Assembly (NCBI RefSeq): GCF_023115355.1
Contig: NZ_CP096022.1
Location: 62,001 to 126,000, forward strand
Source: Halocatena salina
GTDB lineage: Archaea > Halobacteriota > Halobacteria > Halobacteriales > Haloarculaceae
Reading direction: 5' to 3'
Length of the DNA stretch: 64,000 nucleotides
Made by a program: the position numbers and the translations under genes. Of this stretch, positions 44,237 to 52,067 are shown piece by piece (within the stretch, counting starts at the first letter, position 1; every line of letters starts with the position of its first letter). The notes beneath the pieces were generated by a model, which saw only the letters and a program-made list of their open reading frames with translations, made no database searches and was not told where the DNA came from.

Positions 44237-46048
44237 ATGGACGATGAAGACGGATCCGACCCTGAGAGGGCAGTTCGAGACGCGATCGAACGGTCCAGAA
44301 GCGGTGCTCCAGCGGTCGGAGCGGTTGTCCGTGACCGGTTCTCTGCGGATGAAGTCTTCCAGAGAATCATCGCCGCTGCCGATGAAGAGATCACGTCAGG
44401 TACCCGTGAGTTGTTTTTTAGCGCGCTCGCCGGCGGCTTTGCTATCACCATCACGTTTTTGCTCCATTCCTCGATGACGGCCACCACAAGTGATGATTCG
44501 GTGGTAAGTGCTCTCCTGTATCCCCTTGGCTTCATCTACATCATCATCGGTGGTTACCAACTGTACACCGAAAACACGCTTCCTCCAGTGGCGCTGACTT
44601 TGGAACGGTTAGCGAGTCTTCCGGCATTGTTGCGCCATTGGTCTATCGTCCTTGCTGGCAACTTCATCGGGGGAGCCATCGGAGCGGCAGCACTCACGTG
44701 GGGCGACGTGTTCTCGCCTGACGCAACGGCTGCGGCCCTCAGTCATGCCCAACACGGCGTCGAAACACCGGTTACGGCGTTGTTTTTCAAGGCCGTGTTC
44801 GCTGGATTGATCGTTGCCGGTGTCGTCTGGATCGTGTACGCCGCGCGCGATACACTCTCTCGCCTCGTCGTCGTCTATCTCGCCTTCCTTGCGATTCCGC
44901 TGGGAAACCTCTTTCACGTGGTCGTCTCGTTCACCGAAATGATGTATCTGGTATTTGCTGGTAATCTCGGTTTCACTGTCGGATTGACTCGGTTTATCGT
45001 CCCGGTCCTCGCCGGTAACACGCTCGGCGGTATCGTGCTAGTGACGATCGTTAATTACTTTCAGACGACCGAACACCGGCTCGAATCCGCTCGGTTCGAG
45101 GGTGTAGATCGTCAGCTTTCGATTCGAGAGTGGACTGTCGGTAGCCTTGCCGGTCGTTCATACGTCTCCATGATCGACACTGCCGAGGAAGCCGTGGCCG
45201 ATGATGCAGCCTACCGCGTGCTAGTACCGATCGGCAATCCCCGCATCGAATCCGGCGTCGTTGATCTCGCCTGCTTGATCGCCAGCGAACGAGTGCCTGC
45301 AACTGTTCACGCGGTTCACATCGTCCAAACGCCGCGCGCGTCAATGAGCTACAGGCGCGACCAACACGAGCGAATTATCGCCGAATCCGAGGAACTTATG
45401 ACCGATATTCGTGAGACGACACGATCGTATGGTGTTTCCTGTGAAACATCGACGATCGTGTCTCATCGCTCGTTCGAGGAGATCTTCGACACGGCGGCAC
45501 GTGAGCAGTCAAATCTCGTGGTGATGGGGTGGGGTTCCGATCGACCGTGGGGGGCCGGTCACACTGATCGTCCGCTCGCCGAATTGACCGGACAGCTTTC
45601 GAGTGACATTCTCGTCCTCAAGGATCGGGGTTTCGACGCTTCACGTGTTCTCCTCCCGACGGCAGGAGGTCCGCCCTCTGATCTGAGCGCCGAAGTCGCA
45701 CGGGCACTCCGTTCGACTGTCGACTCGGAGATCACGCTTCTCCACGTTGTCGACGGTCCCCAAGAGCGCGAGATGGGCGAGCAGTTCCTCACCGACTGGG
45801 CGGTAGACCACGACTTAGACGACGCCGTTCAGATCGTCGATGACTCTAGCGACGTCGAAGGTGCGATCGGTCGTGTGGCAACCGATCATACCCTCATCCT
45901 CATCGGTGCCAGCGAGCAAGGCCTGCTCTCTAGGCTCGTTACTGACTCGTTGTACTTCGACATCATCCACGACGTCGATTGCTCGGTCCTTCTCACTGAA
46001 CGACCTGGTGGACGCACGATTCTCGAACGGCTGTTCGGTCGGACGTAA
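44237..46048 (+). CDS. FNT-family channel (YfdC-like) fused to two Usp domains
   Basis: A 603-residue fusion. Residues about 55-285 form a six-helix formate/nitrite transporter core: IIGGYQLYTENTLPPVAL (FNT E/TN motif), WSIVLAGNFIGGAIGA, and AIPLGNLFHVVVSFTEMM. The last carries His and Glu as in YfdC-like members; classical FocA has a different H-S-x-A-N pattern. Residues about 328-465 and 466-590 are two Usp domains (YRVLVPIGNPR; SRVLLPTAGG). The second is nearly the same module as in the APC fusion at 2876 (SEITLLHV, then GLLSRLV). The ATP loop has lost its last Gly (GASEQGLLSRLVTDS). It sits between two formate dehydrogenase operons, so formate is a likely solute. Confidence 0.9.
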   Translation: MDDEDGSDPERAVRDAIERSRSGAPAVGAVVRDRFSADEVFQRIIAAADEEITSGTRELFFSALAGGFAITITFLLHSSMTATTSDDSVVSALLYPLGFIYIIIGGYQLYTENTLPPVALTLERLASLPALLRHWSIVLAGNFIGGAIGAAALTWGDVFSPDATAAALSHAQHGVETPVTALFFKAVFAGLIVAGVVWIVYAARDTLSRLVVVYLAFLAIPLGNLFHVVVSFTEMMYLVFAGNLGFTVGLTRFIVPVLAGNTLGGIVLVTIVNYFQTTEHRLESARFEGVDRQLSIREWTVGSLAGRSYVSMIDTAEEAVADDAAYRVLVPIGNPRIESGVVDLACLIASERVPATVHAVHIVQTPRASMSYRRDQHERIIAESEELMTDIRETTRSYGVSCETSTIVSHRSFEEIFDTAAREQSNLVVMGWGSDRPWGAGHTDRPLAELTGQLSSDILVLKDRGFDASRVLLPTAGGPPSDLSAEVARALRSTVDSEITLLHVVDGPQEREMGEQFLTDWAVDHDLDDAVQIVDDSSDVEGAIGRVATDHTLILIGASEQGLLSRLVTDSLYFDIIHDVDCSVLLTERPGGRTILERLFGRT

Positions 46049-46064
46049 CCGTTACACCTTACCG

Positions 46065-46163
46065 TCACTCTTCCGTGTCGGCGTGTTCTTCCATAACGTG
46101 ATCTCGCAGTTCTTCTTCGTTGTTGAACGATGCGTCACACATGTCACATTCGTGCTGTCTCAT
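46065..46163 (-). CDS. Micro-protein with one C2H2 zinc finger
   Basis: A 32-residue protein starting MRQHECDMCDASFNNEEEL and ending DHVMEEHADTEE. It is a complete C2H2 finger: Cys-x2-Cys-x12-His-x4-His. It lies 140 bases after the stop of formate dehydrogenase copy 2 on the same strand. It is too short for common gene finders. Haloarchaea encode many very small zinc-finger proteins that act as regulators, so it may regulate this operon (inference). The 4 ligands in ideal spacing make chance unlikely. Confidence 0.7.
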   Translation of the reverse strand: MRQHECDMCDASFNNEEELRDHVMEEHADTEE

Positions 46164-46303
46164 GGACTGACCTCCCCCAGTCGCCGTTCAGGGTGATGTC
46201 TCCGTTCGTCGATCACCCGGAAGCGGTCTGGAGCACAGTCAACTATGTATCGCGTTCGGTTTAAGTACCTGGTCGTCGTGTGCGAGGTATCGAACGGCAT
46301 GCT

Positions 46304-48721
46304 TCAGCTATCCGTCTCCGTCGGGTGAGTCTCGGTACCGGGACGAGGGGATGATTCTACGTCCGAGATGTCGAAATCGGCTGGGGTCGCTGCTTGGCCG
46401 ACGCTCGACGTGCTGGCTGGCGTTCGTTTTCCGTCTGTTTCAGACTCGATCCGCACGGGCGTTGCCTTGTACTCGGGACAATGAGCGCTCGGATCGAGGG
46501 CCTCCTCGTTAGTCAACAGATTAACCTGTGCATCCTCAAGATAATGCATCGGGACGAAGATCGACTCTGGATTCACCCGTTTTGTGACCTGTGCCAACAC
46601 CCTCGCCGATCCGTTGGGTGACGTTACCCGGACGTACTCGCTGTCTTGGATGCCGTGGTCGGCTGCCGTTTCGGGATGGATCTCGGCGAAGGCTTCACCC
46701 GCGATCGACATGAGCCCCTCCTCACGATGTGTCATCGTGCCCGTGTGGTACTGATAGAGCACCCGGCCAGTGGTCAGCGTCAGTGGATACTGGTCGCTGG
46801 GTTTTTCTGCCGGGCCCTCTGTGTCGGTCGGGATCAAAAACGCCCTCCCGTCGGGCTGATTGAACTCCTCGAGATACACCGTTTCAGTGCCGGGATGGTC
46901 CTCGTCCCAACACGGCCAGCAGATGCCACCTTCATTTTCGAGACGCTGGTGACTGATACCGCCATAGATCGGTGTGAGGCTCGCGATTTCGTCCATGATC
47001 TCTGCTGAGGATTCATAGCCCCACTCGTGGCCGAAGCGCTCGGAGAGTGCTTGGACGATTTTCCAGTCCTGTTTGGCGTTTCCTTTCGGCTCTATCGCCT
47101 GCTTGACGAGCTGTACCCGACGCGTCGAACTCGTGAACGTTCCGTTCGATTCGACGAACGACGTGGCTGGTAGCACGACGTCGGCGTATTGGGCAGTGTC
47201 AGTCAGAAAGATGTCCTGAACGCAAAGGAAATCGAGATCCTCCAAGATCTCCCTCGCATGAGCGACGTTCGGCTCCGAAACCGCAGGGTTCTCGCCCATG
47301 ATGAACATCCCTTTGATATCGCCATCGTCGGCAGCGAGGAACTGTTCAGTGATCGTTAATCCGTCCTCGTCGGTGAGTTCGACATCGTATGCGTCAGCGA
47401 ATTTCTGACGGATATCATCGTCAGTCACTTTCTGGTATCCCGGGAAATTCCCCGGTACGGGTCCCATATCACCGCCACCGCCCTGGACGTTGTTCTGCCC
47501 GCGGAACGGCGAGACGCCGGAGTTCGGTGTTCCTACGTGACCAGTGACGAGCGCGAGATTCGCCATCGAGATCACGTTTTTCGTTCCGTTGACCTGTTCT
47601 GTGAGTCCGAGCGCCCAGCAGAACACGCAGCTGTCGGCGGTGGCGATCCCTTCGGCGGCCTGCTTGAGTTCGTCCGGTGGAACGCCGGCTTTCTCCTCGA
47701 CGTATTCGGGGGTGAACTTCTGGACGGAGTCCGCTAACTCCTCGAATCCGACGGTTCGCTCGTCGATGAACTCGGTTTCATGCAGGTCGTTTTCGAGGAT
47801 GTGACGAATCATCCCGTTGATCCACACCGCGTCGTATCCGGGTCGGACACGGGTGTACTGTGAGCGGGTGAACTCGGCGATCTTCACCACCCGAGGATCG
47901 AACACGTAGATGTCCGCGCCCCGGATGACGTTCTGTTTGATGAGCGTCGCGAGCACCGGATGCTGTTCGGTAGTGTTCGATCCCGTGATCAAGAAACAGT
48001 CGGTGTTCTTGAGATCGTCACGGCTGACCGAACTCGCGCCGTAGCCGAGCGTTTGTGAGAGCGCTTCGACCGTGGGGGAGTGACACAATCGGTTACAGTT
48101 GTCGACGTTGTTCGTTCCGATCGACTGGCGGACGAACTTCTGCATCACGTAATTGGCCTCGTTGGTCGCTCTCGAAGACGAGACGAATCCCAGCGCGTTT
48201 GCCCCGTGTTGCTCTTTGATTCCCCCGAGACGATTCGCAACGAAGTCAAGAGCCTCCGCCCAGGACGTTTCGTGAAACTCCCCATCCTTCCGTATCAGAG
48301 GCTGTGTGAGCCGATCGTCACTGTTTTGGAATCCATAGCTGAACTTGCCTTTGACGCAGGTCGAAATACCGTTGATCGGGGCGTTTTCCGGATCGGTAGG
48401 CCGTGAGGCGAGCACCTCGCCGTTTTTCGTATAGAGATCGAATCGGCATCCGACAGCGCAGTATCCACACGTCGTATCGGTGACGTCGACCTCCTCAAGA
48501 CGGTAATCATAAAGGACCTTCGACAGTTGGAACAGTTTTCCCTCACTGATCGTGTCTGCTGCGAGCGAGGCAGCGTTTTGTTCGAGAAACTGTGCCAGTT
48601 TGCTTCGACTGAGGCGTTGCTGCTTTAACCTCGATCCTGCCCGTCCCTTCGCACGTTGCATGAATCCAGCGACGCCGTCCAACTCCGTGTCGCTGCCGTC
48701 GTTTGTCGTATCGTCACTCAT
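46304..48721 (-). CDS. fdhA: Formate dehydrogenase catalytic subunit, copy 2
   Basis: About 805 residues starting MSDDTTNDGSDTELDG. The 4Fe-4S ligands are Cys85, Cys88, Cys92 and Cys122 (CGYCAVGC; STCVKGKF). The active-site Cys213 is in NRLCHSPTVEAL. The N-terminal extension GVAGFMQRAKGRAGSRLKQQ corresponds to that in copy 1, as do long blocks such as QNNVQGGGGDMGP and LTTGRVLYQYHTGTM. It has an extra acidic, Thr/Ser-rich C-terminal tail of about 40 residues. There is no Tat signal. It overlaps the preceding iron-sulfur subunit gene by 8 bases. It oxidises formate to CO2 at a Mo/W-bis-pyranopterin site. Confidence 0.95.
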   Translation of the reverse strand: MSDDTTNDGSDTELDGVAGFMQRAKGRAGSRLKQQRLSRSKLAQFLEQNAASLAADTISEGKLFQLSKVLYDYRLEEVDVTDTTCGYCAVGCRFDLYTKNGEVLASRPTDPENAPINGISTCVKGKFSYGFQNSDDRLTQPLIRKDGEFHETSWAEALDFVANRLGGIKEQHGANALGFVSSSRATNEANYVMQKFVRQSIGTNNVDNCNRLCHSPTVEALSQTLGYGASSVSRDDLKNTDCFLITGSNTTEQHPVLATLIKQNVIRGADIYVFDPRVVKIAEFTRSQYTRVRPGYDAVWINGMIRHILENDLHETEFIDERTVGFEELADSVQKFTPEYVEEKAGVPPDELKQAAEGIATADSCVFCWALGLTEQVNGTKNVISMANLALVTGHVGTPNSGVSPFRGQNNVQGGGGDMGPVPGNFPGYQKVTDDDIRQKFADAYDVELTDEDGLTITEQFLAADDGDIKGMFIMGENPAVSEPNVAHAREILEDLDFLCVQDIFLTDTAQYADVVLPATSFVESNGTFTSSTRRVQLVKQAIEPKGNAKQDWKIVQALSERFGHEWGYESSAEIMDEIASLTPIYGGISHQRLENEGGICWPCWDEDHPGTETVYLEEFNQPDGRAFLIPTDTEGPAEKPSDQYPLTLTTGRVLYQYHTGTMTHREEGLMSIAGEAFAEIHPETAADHGIQDSEYVRVTSPNGSARVLAQVTKRVNPESIFVPMHYLEDAQVNLLTNEEALDPSAHCPEYKATPVRIESETDGKRTPASTSSVGQAATPADFDISDVESSPRPGTETHPTETDS

Positions 48722-49703
48722 TGTCACTGTATTGCCAGATAGAATCGGTTTGTTCGTCGATCTTCGGTTCCGCTTCGGTGTGTTCTTCGGTGTACATCGG
48801 CGTCATCCGTCGTGGACGGGACGTATACTCTTCACCCATCGTTTTCCCGACCGAGTTCGAATGGGTGAACCCTGGGACCGGCAGCGTTGCTGCCTCGACG
48901 AGGTTCTGCTCGACGAGTGCCCCAGTCGGACACACCGTCACACAGTGTCCACAAGAGATACACGTCGATCCCATCATCGTCTCCGCTCCGTTCTGGAAGC
49001 CGATACGCATGTCTCCGGCTTGGCCTTCCATTCGCAGGACTCCGGCGACTTGGACGTCGTTACAGGCCTCGACACAGCGATTACAGAGGATGCATTTGTT
49101 CCGATCGATCTGGATGAACGGTGATGACTCATCGATCGGTTCTAGCTCCTCGTTGTCGTGGACTACGCCGTAGCGCGGGTGCTCGACTTCGTTCTCGATC
49201 GAGACCTCCTGCAGCTCACAGCGACCGTTCTTGCCACAGGTTGTACACAGGAGGTTGTGTCCACCCAACACGAGGTCGAGATTCACGTCCCGGGTCTCCG
49301 AGGCGGTCGGCGTATCGGTCTGGATATCCATGCCCTCGCGCGCAGGGAAGCTACACGATGGGATGAGTCCATACTCGTCGCTCTCGACCATACACGTCCG
49401 ACATGCGCTTCGTGGACCGATGCGATCGTCCTTTTGGTAGGAACAGAGCGCAGGCACACTTTCGTTCGTGTCTGCCTCGGCGACACCGTCGAGTACCGTC
49501 GATGACGGCTCTAACGTGATCGACTGGCCGTCAACAGTGATCGTCGTCGTCTCGTCGGATGTCACGTCCGGGTCTGTCGCCGTTCCTGTCGCAAGCACCG
49601 CGTTGATCTCTACCTGCCCTTCCCTGACGCGTCGGCTTTTTTTCCATATCGGTTCCGTTCCTGTCGTGTCATGGGCATCGTCCCAGATCGGATCTGAATC
49701 CAT
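48714..49703 (-). CDS. NuoG-N-like iron-sulfur subunit of formate dehydrogenase, copy 2
   Basis: A 329-residue protein starting MDSDPIWDDAHDTTGTEP. Same domain order as copy 1: 2Fe-2S domain (ITVDGQSITLEPSSTVLDG; ALCSYQKDD; SACRTCMVE; PSCSFP), NuoG-type cluster (HNLLCTTCGKNGRCELQ), and two 4Fe-4S motifs (CILCNRCVEACN; CISCGHCVTVCP). The N-terminus differs from copy 1 in length and sequence. It links FdhA copy 2 to the NuoF-like subunit. The genes overlap by 8 bases and form one transcript with the NuoF-like gene 96 bases upstream. Confidence 0.93.
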   Translation of the reverse strand: MDSDPIWDDAHDTTGTEPIWKKSRRVREGQVEINAVLATGTATDPDVTSDETTTITVDGQSITLEPSSTVLDGVAEADTNESVPALCSYQKDDRIGPRSACRTCMVESDEYGLIPSCSFPAREGMDIQTDTPTASETRDVNLDLVLGGHNLLCTTCGKNGRCELQEVSIENEVEHPRYGVVHDNEELEPIDESSPFIQIDRNKCILCNRCVEACNDVQVAGVLRMEGQAGDMRIGFQNGAETMMGSTCISCGHCVTVCPTGALVEQNLVEAATLPVPGFTHSNSVGKTMGEEYTSRPRRMTPMYTEEHTEAEPKIDEQTDSIWQYSDNE

Positions 49704-49799
49704 ACTCAGTGTCTCCGTTTATTGGATGTCGTTCGGTTTCCTATACAGCGATCGTCAGCCGTCGTATCACCGATGTGGTAGTGGATCGTCGTACCCACT

Positions 49800-51368
49800 T
49801 CAGGTTTGGATGCAAACATCGTTTGGACAGTATCCCTCGGCGTGAGCGCGAAATTCCGATTCGAATTCGTTCATAGCGGTTGCGACCGGTCGTTGTGCGT
49901 CCTGACCGAACTGACAGATGCTCGATCGGCGCATTGTCCCCAACAGCTCACGGATCTTTTCGGCATCGAACGCACCGTCGTAGATGTCCCGCAGCATGCT
50001 TGCAAGCTGTTGGGTGCCGCCACGGCAGGGGAAACATCGACCGCAGTTCTCCTTTTCGGCGAACGACGCTCTGTTGCCGACGACCGACAGCATACACCTG
50101 TTCTGACCGAACAGTTCGACGACGCCGTTCGTTCCGAGATTCGCGGCTGTGAGCGCGTTCATATGGATCGGCACGTCGAGAGAGCGCGTCACCCCCCCGA
50201 AGACACCGCCGACGCAGGCAGCTTTTGGTCGTCCGTCGAGATCGACGGCCTGCTTGACGACGGAGAGCGTCTCGTCCGTCGGAAGTTCGAGTGTAAGTGG
50301 CGTCTCGATGTCGCCGACGACAGTGACGAGACGGGTACCTGGATCGGAACCGGTACCGATGGTATCGCCTCCGTTAGCGAACAACGAGCGGATCTGCGCC
50401 AACGTTCGAGGTGTGTGAATCAGTGTTGGCCGTCCGTACAGTCCCTCTTCGGTCGGAAACGGAGGTCTGAGTCGTGCTTCAAGACGATGATTACCTTCGA
50501 GTGCTTCGATCGCCATCGTCATCTCACCGGCCTTGTACTCGTTCGGTCCAGCGATGGCTTCGATCGGTATGTCGGCACCGACCTTGTTCGTTAGTTCGGC
50601 AGCTGCTTCGTTGACGCGATCCCTCGCGAGGTCTTCGTTTTCGTTGAGGTAGACGAGGAGGTTCGTCGCGCCGATGATCCGAGCTACCGCCAGTGCTGCA
50701 TCGAGTACGGCTAACGGGTTCGATTCGAGCAGCAGTCGGTCCATCTCTGCGTTCGGGTCGGCTTCGTTCGCGTTCACCACGACGACGGGCTCAGACTCAC
50801 GTTCGTCCCTGACCGTTTGGACCGTGCTCCACGCGTCGACGACCGGTGTGTCACACGCCCCGTCACCACGACCACGACCGCGGAGACTGACATCCTGAAG
50901 CGTAGAGAGCCACTCGTCCGCCCGATCAGCAGCGGTTGCCGCGAGAAAATCCTCCGATGCCACGTAATCGTGGGTGTTTGCTGGAACCACCCAGCCACTC
51001 CTGTCGAGTACTCGCCGATGACCGAGAGCAAACGTCCCTTCGTCCGGCGTCGGCAGCGTCGCTGTATCCGGATCGTGTTCGGTGACTGCCATCGCTCCCT
51101 TCGTCGGCAGTGACCCATCGTCAAGTGCAACCACGAGATCGCGGACCCGCATGAGTGAACACTGGGGATAAAAAGCCGTCTCTCCTTGGTACGTCGCTAG
51201 TATGAGTGGTTCCAGTTCCCTAATGCCGGTCGGTCCCACCTCCACGATCGGAATGGACGCCGTCGGCTCGCGAGCCGCATGGAGTACCTCCCGACCTCGT
51301 ATTCGGTTTTTCCCACTGGTCGAAACGCGAATGATCGGACCCTCTCCGATCGAACCATCTTCGGCCAT
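49800..51368 (-). CDS. NuoF-like subunit with degenerate FMN motif, copy 2
   Basis: About 522 residues starting MAEDGSIGEGPIIRV. The C-terminal iron-sulfur domain is intact (NCGRCFPCRGGTQQ; SSICQFGQDA). As in copy 1, the position of canonical GRGGAGFPTG reads RGRGRGDGACDTPV, and the later block reads NEYKAGEMTMAIEALEG instead of G-R-Y-x-C-G-E-E-T. Both copies therefore share the loss of the classical NADH/FMN site. Two longer in-frame starts exist (51383, 51392), but MAEDG lies 30 bases from a TATA box (51395-51401), consistent with a leaderless start. First gene of the second formate dehydrogenase operon. Confidence 0.85.
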   Translation of the reverse strand: MAEDGSIGEGPIIRVSTSGKNRIRGREVLHAAREPTASIPIVEVGPTGIRELEPLILATYQGETAFYPQCSLMRVRDLVVALDDGSLPTKGAMAVTEHDPDTATLPTPDEGTFALGHRRVLDRSGWVVPANTHDYVASEDFLAATAADRADEWLSTLQDVSLRGRGRGDGACDTPVVDAWSTVQTVRDERESEPVVVVNANEADPNAEMDRLLLESNPLAVLDAALAVARIIGATNLLVYLNENEDLARDRVNEAAAELTNKVGADIPIEAIAGPNEYKAGEMTMAIEALEGNHRLEARLRPPFPTEEGLYGRPTLIHTPRTLAQIRSLFANGGDTIGTGSDPGTRLVTVVGDIETPLTLELPTDETLSVVKQAVDLDGRPKAACVGGVFGGVTRSLDVPIHMNALTAANLGTNGVVELFGQNRCMLSVVGNRASFAEKENCGRCFPCRGGTQQLASMLRDIYDGAFDAEKIRELLGTMRRSSICQFGQDAQRPVATAMNEFESEFRAHAEGYCPNDVCIQT

Positions 51369-51394
51369 ATATAATGATATCATGGACACCACAG

Positions 51395-51401
51395 TAATAA
51401 A
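51395..51401 (-). promoter_or_regulatory. TATA box of formate dehydrogenase operon 2
   Basis: On the minus strand TTTATTA is centred 30 bases before the ATG at 51368. This supports the short start and a leaderless mRNA. Confidence 0.5.
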
Positions 51402-51477
51402 TATCGGCTACGTTCATCAATATCACAAGCTTTGAACGAATGTACATCACAAAACGTCATACAACAGAATAGTTCGT

Positions 51478-51654
51478 TTAGCTTAACTCGATGTCCTTCT
51501 CCCGCGGATTTGCGGGTACGTATTCTTCGCCCGGTGTCGGTGACGGTCGTGTGTGTTCGTCTCGTAACACCCGGGCGACAGCAGCGATCACCGTCAATCC
51601 GTAGACCGCGATGATTCCGTTTACAGTTTGAATCGTCGGTTTGTCGATGGCCAT
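51478..51654 (-). CDS. Small single-span membrane protein
   Basis: About 58 residues starting MAIDKPTIQTVNGIIAVYG. It has one hydrophobic segment (VNGIIAVYGLTVIAAVARVL) and an acidic hydrophilic tail (RPSPTPGEEYVPANPREKDI). Composition is typical of haloarchaeal small membrane proteins. It lies upstream of formate dehydrogenase operon 2 on the same strand but about 110 bases away with a promoter between. No function is known. Confidence 0.5.
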   Translation of the reverse strand: MAIDKPTIQTVNGIIAVYGLTVIAAVARVLRDEHTRPSPTPGEEYVPANPREKDIELS

Positions 51655-51822
51655 CACGGATCTATTTTTTCCTGTATACATATACTTAATCGTTCCATCC
51701 AATCTCCGAGAAGTATCGATCGAACGAAATTGCCTCGTTCCCGCAGCCGAGTTCGCCCCCCGTTCGATGTCGGCAGCGAGGCGTTCTCACGCGCGAACGA
51801 TCCACGATGAATGGAAATACCC

Positions 51823-51844
51823 ATTACAAACGTATGCTTGTAAT
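51823..51844. promoter_or_regulatory. Inverted repeat ATTACAA-N8-TTGTAAT
   Basis: Perfect 7-base arms (51823-51829 and 51838-51844) about 220 bases before the third formate-dehydrogenase-like gene. This suits a dimeric regulator. Confidence 0.35.
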
Positions 51845-51914
51845 AGCAAGGACACGTTCGGAGGATCGAATGAGGTGAATCACAGAACAGCAAGTAAGGA
51901 GGCGTTAGGGCGAT

Positions 51915-51941
51915 TACTTGCAATAACGTGGAATGCAAGTA
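51915..51941. promoter_or_regulatory. Inverted repeat TACTTGCA-N11-TGCAAGTA
   Basis: Perfect 8-base arms (51915-51922 and 51934-51941) about 125 bases before the third formate-dehydrogenase-like gene. The arms lie two helical turns apart centre to centre, as for a dimeric DNA-binding protein. Confidence 0.4.
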
Positions 51942-52067
51942 CAGATCCATTCTCGACGAGCGGCGAACTGACTAGCGATGGATACGGTCTGAACACCCCC
52001 GCTGGCTAGATGGATGATCGTGCCGGTTCCCCCATCGTCTTGAATATCCAGGCGGATAAAGAAATGG

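Larger units (their letters stand above)
51703..52067. other. Intergenic region upstream of the third Mo-enzyme gene
   Basis: No gene is supported. The region holds the two inverted repeats listed separately and the promoter of the downstream gene (gataaag at 52055-52061 is close to the start, so a TATA box is not obvious). Confidence 0.4.
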
